A stretch of DNA of 8,696 bases, taken from the NCBI GenBank assembly GCA_025362255.1, contig JANYGY010000136.1, positions 1 through 8,696 on the forward strand, in the 5' to 3' direction. Origin of the DNA: Planctomycetales bacterium. Lineage in GTDB: Bacteria > Planctomycetota > UBA11346. Below the pieces are notes generated by a model, which searched no databases, was not told where the DNA came from, and saw nothing but the letters and a program-made list of their open reading frames with translations. Position 1 is the stretch's first letter; every line of letters begins with the position of its first letter. Both the position numbers and the translations under genes were made by a program. Below are positions 1-7,347 of the stretch, in pieces.

Positions 1-1068
1 GGCGGCGCTGCTGCCGCTGCCGCGCTCGATCGCTTGGCCAATCTCGTGGCGCAGCTCGACCAGGATGTAGTCGCCGCAAAAATCTGCCCGCGGATGGCTT
101 TCCAGATTGAAGCGATGGCCACAGCGGAAGCCCCGTTGATCGCCCCCGCCGCGATACACCAGCTGGCGGCAGCGCAGTTCTTCGGCGCGCAGCTTGGCGA
201 TGCGTTTGGCGTCGCCGCCGTCGTGCTGATGTTCGCCAAACAAATAGGTCGGATCGCTGACCGCCTGATCCCCGACCTTTTCAGTGGCCGCGAGGTCATG
301 GCCGGGCTGGCGATAATTCCAGTCTTGGACCACGACCGCCTTGGGCACCAGCTGTTGGTGGCACGAAAAGGCGTCGACGACTTCCTGCTGAAACCAATCC
401 ACCGCCGCGGTGGGGGTATCGGGGTCGGCATCGGTCCGTGCCCGATAGGGGATCGTGGTATCGCCTGCGACCGCGGTGAATCCTTGATTGTGATCGGTGA
501 TGACCAGCACCGTGCGGTCGTCGTCATGCCGGTGATACCAGCTGATGCCGTCGTGTTCGAGCAGCCGGCTGATGAACGCGAGATCGTCTTCCTGGTATTG
601 CACGACGTACTCGCGGACGGGGTAGGTGCCTTGCAGATTCACCTCCACCGCGGGGCCATCCAGGCCATGGCTGGCGAGCACCTGGCGCACCAGATTGGGC
701 ACCGTCAGGCGTTGGAAGATCCGGGTTTCCCGACTCAACGAGAGGACCCATTCGGCTGATACCAGCACCGCACGATAGCGGATCCAATCCTTGCCATGGA
801 TGATCTGGGCAAACTCGGCGAGCACGCCATGGATCACCCGCCACGAGCTCGGCGCCTGACGTGAACCAGACCCTTGCAGGATCTCGATCGCCGCCGGCTG
901 GGCGAGCACCTCGGCGAGATCGAGATCCCCGTCGCGGGCCTTGGACACCAGATTGAGTTCCCAACGAAAAGGCGAGGAAATCCGCTCGACCCCGCTCGCC
1001 ATCGTCGGGATCAACGCGTCATCGGGGACGGCCGAGGAGACGAAACGGAGGACGCGATGATGCTGCAT
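1..1068 (-). CDS. vgrG: VgrG (TssI) T6SS spike protein, partial: N-terminal 356 residues, C-terminus beyond the left edge
   Basis: The minus strand reads open from ATG at 1068 to base 1, exactly 356 codons with no stop, so the gene continues past the window. VgrG trimers form the puncturing tip of the T6SS tube and carry effectors. The translation fits the gp27-like base of the family. It opens with a VLRFVSSAVPDDALIP-type segment and a SSPFRWELNLVSK strand (about residues 31-43). The hallmark YVVQYQEDDLAFISRLLEHDG is at about 154-174, with EHDGISWYHR at 171-180. Near the edge, GHRFNLESHP (317-326) and YILVELRHE (334-342) mark the end of the gp27-like part. The OB-fold, needle and any C-terminal effector or adaptor domain are missing. 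The start is supported by AAAGGG four bases upstream (minus strand, 1078-1073); an in-frame TAA lies only a short distance upstream and I saw no other ATG between. The gene is divergent from tssJ. The family call is firm; the effector class cannot be judged. Confidence 0.95.
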   Translation of the reverse strand, partial: MQHHRVLRFVSSAVPDDALIPTMASGVERISSPFRWELNLVSKARDGDLDLAEVLAQPAAIEILQGSGSRQAPSSWRVIHGVLAEFAQIIHGKDWIRYRAVLVSAEWVLSLSRETRIFQRLTVPNLVRQVLASHGLDGPAVEVNLQGTYPVREYVVQYQEDDLAFISRLLEHDGISWYHRHDDDRTVLVITDHNQGFTAVAGDTTIPYRARTDADPDTPTAAVDWFQQEVVDAFSCHQQLVPKAVVVQDWNYRQPGHDLAATEKVGDQAVSDPTYLFGEHQHDGGDAKRIAKLRAEELRCRQLVYRGGGDQRGFRCGHRFNLESHPRADFCGDYILVELRHEIGQAIERGSGSSAA

Positions 1069-1095
1069 GTGGCCCTTTGCGTGGTCCGCAAGCGC

Positions 1096-1108
1096 ATCGT
1101 ACGACGAT
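1096..1108. repeat. Short inverted repeat ATCGT-N3-ACGAT
   Basis: Two perfect 5-base arms, ATCGT (1096-1100) and ACGAT (1104-1108), are separated by ACG. The repeat lies 28-40 bases upstream of the vgrG start codon (read on the minus strand), where it would overlap the vgrG promoter or leader. It could be an operator half-site pair, or chance; the arms are short. Confidence 0.3.
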
Positions 1109-1118
1109 TATGGCGCAA

Positions 1119-1132
1119 GCCTCAAATGAGGC
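1119..1132. repeat. Palindrome GCCTCA-AA-TGAGGC
   Basis: Two perfect 6-base arms flank a 2-base centre, giving a 14-base near-perfect palindrome 51-64 bases upstream of the vgrG start. The half-site GCCTCA recurs in direct orientation at 1203-1208, 84 bases away and about 20 bases before the tssJ start. The form suits a dimeric regulator operator better than a terminator, because a 2-base loop is too tight and no T-run follows. The function is inferred. Confidence 0.4.
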
Positions 1133-1226
1133 GGTGAACACCCGGAATTGAGCTTGACCCGGTGGGGTTGAAACGAGCCTCCGAACTCTTTGCTCTGCCA
1201 GCGCCTCATCACGGGATAAATACGGC

Positions 1227-1871
1227 ATGCATTCTAAGAATCGAATGGCGCGACTGTGCATGATTTTACCAGCACTGGCGTTGGCCGCCTGCTCGCCACC
1301 GACGATCCGAGTACGCGGTGAGCAACCGTTGAACGTCAACACGGTCCATGAATCGACCCCGGTCGCCGTTCGTTTTTACCAACTCACTGATGACAACGCC
1401 TTTCTCACCGCGCCATTTGAAGGCCTGTGGACCGACGCGGCGAAAAACCTGGGTGGCAATCTGGTCGGCCAGGTCTTGGTGCGAACCATTTCCCCAGGCA
1501 CAGCCGCTGACGATGCGGTGGTCTTGGAACTGCCCAAACGTGAGGACGCCGCCCGCTTCATCGGGGTGCTCGCGCTGTACCGCGCCGGCGACGGCAGCCC
1601 GCGGCAGACCGTCGTGCCGATCGACCAGCTCAATGACGGAGTCGTGGTGTTCAGCGGCTATAGCGTGCGTTTCGTGACCGACGACGAAGCCCGCCGCAAC
1701 CGCAATGGCGAAGCGACCGAAGCGCCGCGTGAAGAACCCAAAGCCGAACCCCAATCGACTGCCGGCGGCGAACCCGAGTCGTCGGCGGCGAGCAAGCCGG
1801 CCTCAGCCAAATCAGGCAAGGACGGCCAGCGCTATCAGACGCCCGATGATGAAAAAGGTTCGAGGAAATAA
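1227..1871 (+). CDS. tssJ: TssJ outer-membrane lipoprotein of the T6SS membrane complex, with extended C-terminal tail
   Basis: A 214-residue predicted lipoprotein. The signal peptide has a basic start (K4, R6, R9), a hydrophobic stretch and a LAAC lipobox with the lipidated cysteine at position 22. Ser at +2 fits outer-membrane sorting. Residues about 35-150 match the TssJ (VasD/SciN) transthyretin-like fold: LNVN near 35-38, then TPVAVRFYQLTDDNAF at 44-59, the usual P-x-x-V-R-x-Y-Q-L signature, and PIDQLNDGVVVF at about 131-142. TssJ binds the periplasmic C-terminus of TssM and anchors the complex in the outer membrane. Residues about 155-214 form a Glu/Pro/Ala/Ser/Lys-rich low-complexity tail, unusual for the family, which is often under 190 residues. 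The start is uncertain: ATG 1245 would also give a usable, shorter signal. First gene of the run; its TAA overlaps the tssK ATG by one base. Confidence 0.92.
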   Translation: MHSKNRMARLCMILPALALAACSPPTIRVRGEQPLNVNTVHESTPVAVRFYQLTDDNAFLTAPFEGLWTDAAKNLGGNLVGQVLVRTISPGTAADDAVVLELPKREDAARFIGVLALYRAGDGSPRQTVVPIDQLNDGVVVFSGYSVRFVTDDEARRNRNGEATEAPREEPKAEPQSTAGGEPESSAASKPASAKSGKDGQRYQTPDDEKGSRK

Positions 1872-3229
1872 TGCCTGCCCAGTATTCGACGCATAAAGTC
1901 CTGTGGCATGAGGGGATGTTTCTCTCCCCCCAGCATTTTCAGCAAAATGATCGCCATCATCAGGATCAGCTGGTGCAGGTGCTGCGCGCTGTTGCCGGCT
2001 TCACCCACGGAATCCAGCATCTCGAATTCAATCACTTGGCGCTGGCGGCCGGTGAACTTGGATTGGTCGCCGGTGATGGGGTGTTTCCTGACGGCACCCC
2101 CTTCCGCTTTTCCGATCCCAATGAATTGCCGCCGCATCGGGCGATCGCCGAGCACCTGCCGCCCAACGCCAACCAGATCGCGGTGTATTTGGCGTTGCCG
2201 ACCACCGCCCCCGGATCCGTGGCCTGCACGCCCGAGGGCCGCTACGATGGTCGCCTGACCCGTTTCAGGACGCGCGCCGCGACCGTCATCGACGATACGC
2301 AAGGCGGCCGTGAGCGCGAAATCCCTTTGGCCGCCCCGAACCTGCGGCTGATCTTTGGCGACGAGCCGCGCGAAGGCCATACCTCGCTGCGCATCGCTGA
2401 ACTAGTGCGTTCAGGTGCCGGCAGCTTCGTCATCTCCGAGGACTACGTGCCCCCCTGCCTGCGCTTGGGGGCGTACCCGGCGCTGTCAGCAACGGTGCGC
2501 CGGATCGCAGAAATCCTGGTCGGGCGCAGCACCGAGCTGGCGCTGCAACGACGCGCTCGGACGCATGGCCTGGTCGAATTCTCGGTCTCCGAGGCGGCCT
2601 CGTTCATCGCCTTGCACACCCTCAATGGGCATCTGCCGACGCTGCTGCATGTGGTCAACGTCGGCCATCACCATCCGGAAGCGGTGTTCCTGCACCTCGC
2701 GACGCTCGCGGCGCAGCTCATGACCCTGGCCGATGACGGACATCCGAAAGACCTGCCGACGTATCGCCACGATGAGCCGATGGCGTGCTTCAGCGCGATT
2801 GAGGCCCGCCTGCGGGCGCTGCTCCAAGTCGTCACGCCGCAACGCTACATCCCGATCGCGCTGTCGGCGGTCAGCGACCGGGTCCAGGCGGGAACCATTC
2901 CCGAAAATGCGCTCGAAGGAGCGAAGTTGTACCTCGGCGTGCACTCGGGCATGCCGTCCGAACGCGCGTTGCGCGAGATCCCGTTGAAGACCAAGGTCGC
3001 CAGCGCCGGGCGCATTTCGGCGTTGACCACCCAGGCGATGCCGGGGATCCGCCTGATCTACCTTGCGGTGCCGCCGCCTGAGATCCCGGTGCAACCGGGT
3101 GGGACTTATTTCGAGCTGGATCAGACCGCCGCCGAGTGGGCGATCGTCGCCAAGACGCGCTCGCTGGCGATCTATCTGCCGCCCGAATTCGCCGACGCGC
3201 GCGCCGAATTCCTCGCAGTGAAAAGTTAG
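1871..3229 (+). CDS. tssK: TssK baseplate-to-membrane-complex connector
   Basis: A 452-residue protein, the usual TssK (ImpJ/VasE) length. TssK trimers in the cytoplasm bind TssF/TssG of the baseplate through their N-terminal shoulder and the TssL/TssM cytoplasmic parts through their C-terminal head. The N-terminal signature WHEGMFLSPQHFQQNDR (12-28) is unmistakable for the family. The C-terminal hundred residues hold the conserved stretch with YLGVHSG, the IPLKTKVASAG region, MPGIRLIYLAVPPPEIP and a YFELD...EWAIV segment. No signal peptide or membrane segment is seen. The start is set by GAGGAA just upstream, and ATG overlaps the tssJ stop as TAATG, implying translational coupling. Seven bases separate it from tssL. 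No damage is visible; the call is secure. Confidence 0.96.
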   Translation: MPAQYSTHKVLWHEGMFLSPQHFQQNDRHHQDQLVQVLRAVAGFTHGIQHLEFNHLALAAGELGLVAGDGVFPDGTPFRFSDPNELPPHRAIAEHLPPNANQIAVYLALPTTAPGSVACTPEGRYDGRLTRFRTRAATVIDDTQGGREREIPLAAPNLRLIFGDEPREGHTSLRIAELVRSGAGSFVISEDYVPPCLRLGAYPALSATVRRIAEILVGRSTELALQRRARTHGLVEFSVSEAASFIALHTLNGHLPTLLHVVNVGHHHPEAVFLHLATLAAQLMTLADDGHPKDLPTYRHDEPMACFSAIEARLRALLQVVTPQRYIPIALSAVSDRVQAGTIPENALEGAKLYLGVHSGMPSERALREIPLKTKVASAGRISALTTQAMPGIRLIYLAVPPPEIPVQPGGTYFELDQTAAEWAIVAKTRSLAIYLPPEFADARAEFLAVKS

Positions 3230-3236
3230 GCCTCAC

Positions 3237-3926
3237 ATGGCCAACGGCATTCTCGCCAACCACGGAGTCGAACTGGTCAAGCTGGTCTGCGGCCTCACCG
3301 CCAGCCGGCCGGCAGACGCCGAAACCCTGCGCGCGCGATGCGACCACTTGCTGTCCGAGTTCGTCGCCAAGGCGCAACGCTCCGCCATGCCGGCGGATCA
3401 TGTGGACGCCGCCAAGTACGCCTATGTCGCCCTGATCGACGAGCGGATCATGGGCTCCGACCTGCACATCCGCGACGCGTGGTTAGCGAATCCGCTGCAG
3501 ATGCGGCACTTCGACAGCTTTGCCGCCGGTGAGGAATTCTATCTTCGGCTGGAAAAATTCCGCCACCCGCAGACCCCCGCGGGCGCCGATGTCCTCGAGG
3601 TCTATCACCTCTGCCTGGCTCTGGGTTTTCGCGGCAAGCTCAGCGACGCGTCTGGCGCTGAACGGCGCAAGCTGCTGACCGAGCAGATGACCGGTGAGAT
3701 CCTTTCGGCCCGCGGCGCCACCAGCGGCACGGGCAGCGAACTGTCACCGCATTGGCAACCGATTGGCGACGCGCCCAAACCAGCGGAGCTGATGCGGTGG
3801 CGCGGCTGGCCGGTGTGGCTGGCGCCGGTGGTCCTGGGGTTGGTGGTGCTGGTCACCGCGATCGGCCTGAACGCCCTGGTCTCTGGACGTATCGAATCCT
3901 TCATTCGCGATTTCCCCGCACGTTAG
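3237..3926 (+). CDS. tssL: TssL (DotU-family) inner-membrane protein of the T6SS
   Basis: A 229-residue C-tail-anchored protein. Residues about 10-185 form the cytoplasmic hook domain of the DotU/IcmH family, with the diagnostic AKYAYVALIDERIMGSD (59-75), then HFDSFAAGEEFYLRLE (91-106) and DVLEVYHLCLALGFRGKL (118-135). A single hydrophobic helix at about 191-213 is followed by only some 16 residues, so there is no periplasmic OmpA-like peptidoglycan-binding domain; this is the short TssL form. TssL pairs with TssM and contacts TssK, recruiting the baseplate to the membrane complex. AGG six bases before ATG (3228-3230, inside the tssK stop region) is the likely ribosome site. The residues just before the helix (161-190) are Gly/Ser/Pro-rich and probably flexible. 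Confident call. Confidence 0.95.
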   Translation: MANGILANHGVELVKLVCGLTASRPADAETLRARCDHLLSEFVAKAQRSAMPADHVDAAKYAYVALIDERIMGSDLHIRDAWLANPLQMRHFDSFAAGEEFYLRLEKFRHPQTPAGADVLEVYHLCLALGFRGKLSDASGAERRKLLTEQMTGEILSARGATSGTGSELSPHWQPIGDAPKPAELMRWRGWPVWLAPVVLGLVVLVTAIGLNALVSGRIESFIRDFPAR

Positions 3927-3933
3927 ATCCGCC

Positions 3934-6900
3934 ATGCCGCACCTTGTCATCGCCATCGTCCTGGGCGTCGTCCTGCTGCTGATCTGGGTGATCGGCCTGA
4001 GCCTCGGCGTGCTGTGGGTGCTGTTGGCAATGGCCAGCGGCGTCGCGTTGCTCCTCGCGCTCATCGTCGAAGGCGTCGGCCTTTACCTGAACTTCAAGCA
4101 GGGAAAAAATCCGGCTGCCGCCGGCACCAGCGCCGCACGCGCCTCGATCAAGGCGCTGCATCAGCGGTGGTACGCCGAGCTGCCCGCACTGCGTACGGTG
4201 CAAGGTGGCGGGTTGGCGCTGATCGATCAGCCGTGGTACGTGGTGATCGGCGCCCAGGGCGTCGGCAAGACCCGCTTCCTTCAGGATTCCGGGCTGGGTT
4301 TCATCTCGCAATCGCCACGGCCTGCGGGCCGCGAGCCGACCCCGACCGGCACCTTCGACTGGTGGTGCACCAATGATGCGGCATTTCTCGATACCGCCGG
4401 TCGGCTGCTGACGGATCCGCGCGCGCAAGGCGAATGGCGGCATCTGATAAAGCTGATCGCCCGCGCGCGCGGCACGCCGGGGCTCAATGGCGTGCTCTTG
4501 TGCGTCAATGTCGCCGAGTTGATCACCAAGGGGCGCAACCTGACCGCCGAAGCCAGCGCAATCCGCGAACGGCTGGATGAGCTGACCGTGGTGCTAGGCG
4601 TCGCGGTTCCGTTGTATGTGGTCACTACCAAGTGCGACAATCTTGGTGGATTCAAGGATTTCGCCGCGGCTTTGCGCCGTGGTGAAAAAGAGCAGATCCT
4701 GGGGGCGACGTTGCCCTGGCCGGTGGTCGGCCAAGCCTCGCTGCAATGGCCTGAACAGCACAAAACCCTGGTCGATGCGTTGCAGAACCGCCGGTTGGTG
4801 GCTCTGGGGACGGCCACCGGCGACGACGCGGTGCGCAAACTGTTTCAATTCCCGATTCAATTCCAGGCGACGGCGCGCTTTCTTCAGGAGTGGCTCGACG
4901 CTTTGTGCCGGCCAGGTCTGCATGCCAGCGTGATTCTGCGCGGCTGCTATTTCACCAGCTGCTTCCACGTGCAGAGCGTTTCGACCGGCACGGTTCCGGG
5001 TCTCGGTAGCGGCAACCAGGGCGGCGGCAGTCACGGCGGCGGAGGTCACGGAAGTGGTGCCGGCGCGGGCGGAGCGCCCGGTGCCAAGATCGAACAGACG
5101 ATTTTCCTCGCCGCCAGCCAATCGGGATTCGCCTCGTCGACCGCCGTCCAGGATGCGCTCGACAACCGCGGCGGATTTTTCGTCCGCAACCTGCTGACCA
5201 AGGTCCTGCCCGTCGATCGCAACCTCGCCCAGCCGACCTGGCGCGCGCGCGTGGTCGCCCGCCAGATGCGCGCCTTCTGCTTGGTGGTGGTCCCGGCCGT
5301 GTCGGCAGTCGCGATGATGTGGATCATCGTCACCGGCTGGCGCCAGATCAGCTTGATCGCCGAAACCCGCGCACCTGCCGATGACGTGCGCGAAATCGCC
5401 CACAACCGGGCAGACGATATCCCCCGCAATCTCGAAGCGCTCGACAAGCTGGGCGATCGCATCGCCGGCTTGATCAAAGCTGATCACGGCAATCTGGGTC
5501 CGGCGATCGATGGGGTCGCGAACCTCTATTTTTCACGGGTCCGTGAATTGTTCCTCGATCCCTGCGTCGCCCAGCTCGGCGCCGACCTGACCCGCCTGCG
5601 CACGGCTCCGGCCGCAGCTACCGGGAAAAGCGGTCAGCAAGATGAACTCTACGATGTGTTCCGCACCTATCAGATGCTGACCGGAGCGATCCATGCCGAC
5701 GGTGAGTTGCTGCTGCGCACCCTGACCGACCAACGGCGGTGGTATGTCGGCATCGATCGTCTGTTCGAGAAGACCGGCAAAGTCGACTATCACACCGAGC
5801 ATCTCGCCAAACGTCAGCTCGAATTGCTGGCCAGCATCCTCAACAGCGGACGCGGTGCGGTTGAGCCGGATCGCCGGCTGGTCGATGCGATCACCAAGGA
5901 TCTTGGCGAAACCCTATGGATCAGGCGCGGCTACGAAGACGTGATCCGCAGTGTCCAGAAACAGTTTCCCGAAGCCCGGGCGGAACTGCTCGAATCCGAC
6001 AAAGCGACCCTGGTCACCACCCACGGATTCACCCTGGTCTATTCGCAACGCGGTTGGGATGAGGCGGTGCGCCGCGGAGTCGCCGAAAAAGCCGATGCCC
6101 TGACGCGCACGTTTCTAGAACTCGACATCCGCCTGCCGCGCAGCGAAATCGAACGGCGCCTGACCGAGCTGTACGCCGAAGATCACCGTCGGCAGTGGCT
6201 GACCCTGATCGCCACCTCCCAGGCCTCGGGAGCCAAGGATTTCCGTGACGTGCCGGAATTGATCACCCGCTTGGCGGCCAAGGGTTCGCCCTATCCGGGA
6301 TTCATCCGCGCCGCCCTCAAGCAGCTCAATCTCAAAACCACCACCATGCAACTGTTCGCCACCGGCGAAGACTTCGCTTGGACTGAGCCATGCCTGCGCG
6401 CGCTCGGCGAACTGCGCAAGGATGTCGACACCTTCCTGGGTTCCACCGAACCGTGGAAACGCGGCCAGGATCCGACCAAGGTGCGGGTGCTCAACGAGCG
6501 CTTCAACGCGATTTCAGGACGCATCGGCGAAGCCCTTTCCGCCGTCCAGCCCGAGGACAAGCGCGAGGCGATCAAACGCGGCTTCGACTCCATCCTCTAC
6601 AGCCTCTACACCCCGCTTGATCGGGAACTTGCCACTGAACGCGACGGGATCTGGCAAGCTCAGGTGGCGAGCGTCTTCGGCCAGAAATGCGCCAGCCTGT
6701 TCCCCTTTGCCAAGGACGCCAAAACCGAGCTGGCGCTGAACGACTTCGCGCGCTTCTTCAATCCGGTATCCGGGTCGCTGTGGTCGGCGATTACTCCGAT
6801 CGAGCAATTGCGCAGCGCCACGATCCTCGGCCATCCTGGGGTGACGTTCGATGAATCGTACGCTGCCACCTTGGCCCAGGCCACCCGCGTACGCGAGCTG

Positions 6901-7347
6901 TTCTTCAGCGGAAATTCTGAAACCGTCAACGCTCCGTTCACCTGCACGTTGGTGCAGCGTGAAGGGATCGAGGACATGGTCTTCGGCATCGGCAGTCAGA
7001 CCTTCGGCTTTTACGAACGTCCGGATGCTCGCTTTGTCGCGACCATGAAACAAGCTGAACCATCGGTGGTGAAGATCTCCATCCGGATCCTCAAGGGCCA
7101 ATGGCGGCCGCGCGAAATCAGCCGGGAAAACTGGGGCTGGATCCGCTTGTTCCGCAGCGGTGAACCGGTGCTCCAAGAGCGCGGCGGCTACCTCATGACG
7201 TGGCCCATCGAGGCGATCGTCAGCGGCAAACCAGTGACCTTCAAAGCCTGCCTGGTGCTTGAGCCAACAGGGATCGAGCAAGCTGTTTTCGGTGATCTCT
7301 TGAGTCAATTCTCCATTCCTGCGCGGATCATGCCCCATGTCCAGTGA
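3934..7347 (+). CDS. tssM: TssM (IcmF) inner-membrane core protein with intact NTPase motifs and a Gly/His-rich insert
   Basis: An 1137-residue protein of typical TssM length. Two adjacent membrane helices (about 3-24 and 26-50) include the IWVIG motif. A cytoplasmic NTPase-like domain follows, with Walker A GAQGVGKT (106-113), DTAG (153-156) and TKCD (232-235), all intact; many TssM proteins have lost them. The family motif RGCYFTS is at 336-342 and FFVRNLLTKVLPVDRNLA at 415-432. Between these two motifs lies a Gly/Ser/His-rich insert (about 356-384). A third helix at about 447-467 leads to a roughly 670-residue periplasmic part, ending in the IcmF C-terminal domain (ENWGWIRLF, 1065-1073), which binds TssJ. 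TssM spans the envelope and forms the channel with TssJ and TssL. No clear Shine-Dalgarno precedes ATG 3934; translation may depend on tssL, seven bases upstream. The end overlaps tssA by 11 bases. Confidence 0.96.
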   Translation: MPHLVIAIVLGVVLLLIWVIGLSLGVLWVLLAMASGVALLLALIVEGVGLYLNFKQGKNPAAAGTSAARASIKALHQRWYAELPALRTVQGGGLALIDQPWYVVIGAQGVGKTRFLQDSGLGFISQSPRPAGREPTPTGTFDWWCTNDAAFLDTAGRLLTDPRAQGEWRHLIKLIARARGTPGLNGVLLCVNVAELITKGRNLTAEASAIRERLDELTVVLGVAVPLYVVTTKCDNLGGFKDFAAALRRGEKEQILGATLPWPVVGQASLQWPEQHKTLVDALQNRRLVALGTATGDDAVRKLFQFPIQFQATARFLQEWLDALCRPGLHASVILRGCYFTSCFHVQSVSTGTVPGLGSGNQGGGSHGGGGHGSGAGAGGAPGAKIEQTIFLAASQSGFASSTAVQDALDNRGGFFVRNLLTKVLPVDRNLAQPTWRARVVARQMRAFCLVVVPAVSAVAMMWIIVTGWRQISLIAETRAPADDVREIAHNRADDIPRNLEALDKLGDRIAGLIKADHGNLGPAIDGVANLYFSRVRELFLDPCVAQLGADLTRLRTAPAAATGKSGQQDELYDVFRTYQMLTGAIHADGELLLRTLTDQRRWYVGIDRLFEKTGKVDYHTEHLAKRQLELLASILNSGRGAVEPDRRLVDAITKDLGETLWIRRGYEDVIRSVQKQFPEARAELLESDKATLVTTHGFTLVYSQRGWDEAVRRGVAEKADALTRTFLELDIRLPRSEIERRLTELYAEDHRRQWLTLIATSQASGAKDFRDVPELITRLAAKGSPYPGFIRAALKQLNLKTTTMQLFATGEDFAWTEPCLRALGELRKDVDTFLGSTEPWKRGQDPTKVRVLNERFNAISGRIGEALSAVQPEDKREAIKRGFDSILYSLYTPLDRELATERDGIWQAQVASVFGQKCASLFPFAKDAKTELALNDFARFFNPVSGSLWSAITPIEQLRSATILGHPGVTFDESYAATLAQATRVRELFFSGNSETVNAPFTCTLVQREGIEDMVFGIGSQTFGFYERPDARFVATMKQAEPSVVKISIRILKGQWRPREISRENWGWIRLFRSGEPVLQERGGYLMTWPIEAIVSGKPVTFKACLVLEPTGIEQAVFGDLLSQFSIPARIMPHVQ
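5020..5049 (+). repeat. 15-base tandem duplication coding GGGSH/GGGGH in tssM
   Basis: Two adjacent in-frame 15-base units (5020-5034 and 5035-5049) differ at only two positions and encode GGGSH and GGGGH, TssM residues 363-372. They are the core of a longer Gly/Ser/Ala-rich stretch (about 4999-5085). This looks like a small coding tandem repeat that can lengthen or shorten by slippage without breaking the frame. Confidence 0.7.

Larger units (their letters stand above)
1069..1226. promoter_or_regulatory. Divergent vgrG/tssJ intergenic control region
   Basis: This 158-base gap between the start codons of two divergent genes must hold the promoter for vgrG (leftward) and probably that of the six-gene tssJ-hcp run (rightward). 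It contains two short inverted repeats, listed separately. On the plus strand TTGACC (1154-1159) resembles a sigma-70 -35 box, but no convincing -10 lies 16-18 bases downstream. An AT-rich GATAAATA (1215-1222) lies just before the tssJ start and could be a -10 only if translation began at the second ATG (1245). No clear sigma-54 -24/-12 pair was found. The regulatory role is inferred from position. Confidence 0.45.

Noticed and set aside
34..759. 241-codon plus-strand open frame opposite vgrG
   Set aside because: It is antisense to the strongly conserved VgrG reading frame and its translation has no recognisable domain; high GC content creates long chance open frames.
524..964. 146-codon minus-strand open frame overlapping vgrG on the same strand
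   Set aside because: It is a frame-shifted shadow of vgrG; the Arg/Gly/Pro-rich composition is typical of an off-frame in GC-rich DNA.
1154..1159. TTGACC as a sigma-70 -35 box for tssJ
   Set aside because: No acceptable -10 hexamer at a 16-18 base spacing, so not listed as a promoter.
1190..1194. TTGCT as the -12 half of a sigma-54 promoter
   Set aside because: The required GG of the -24 element is absent at the right distance upstream.
1019..1342. 107-codon minus-strand frame spanning the vgrG start and the intergenic region
   Set aside because: It runs antisense into tssJ and off-frame over vgrG with no family resemblance; the real VgrG start at 1068 has a ribosome site and conserved protein.
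4594..5487. 297-codon minus-strand frame inside tssM
   Set aside because: Antisense to conserved TssM motifs, with no ribosome site or domain; His/Ala/Gly-rich shadow.
6514..7338. 274-codon minus-strand frame opposite the 3' end of tssM
   Set aside because: Shadow of the conserved IcmF C-terminal domain; no recognisable protein family.
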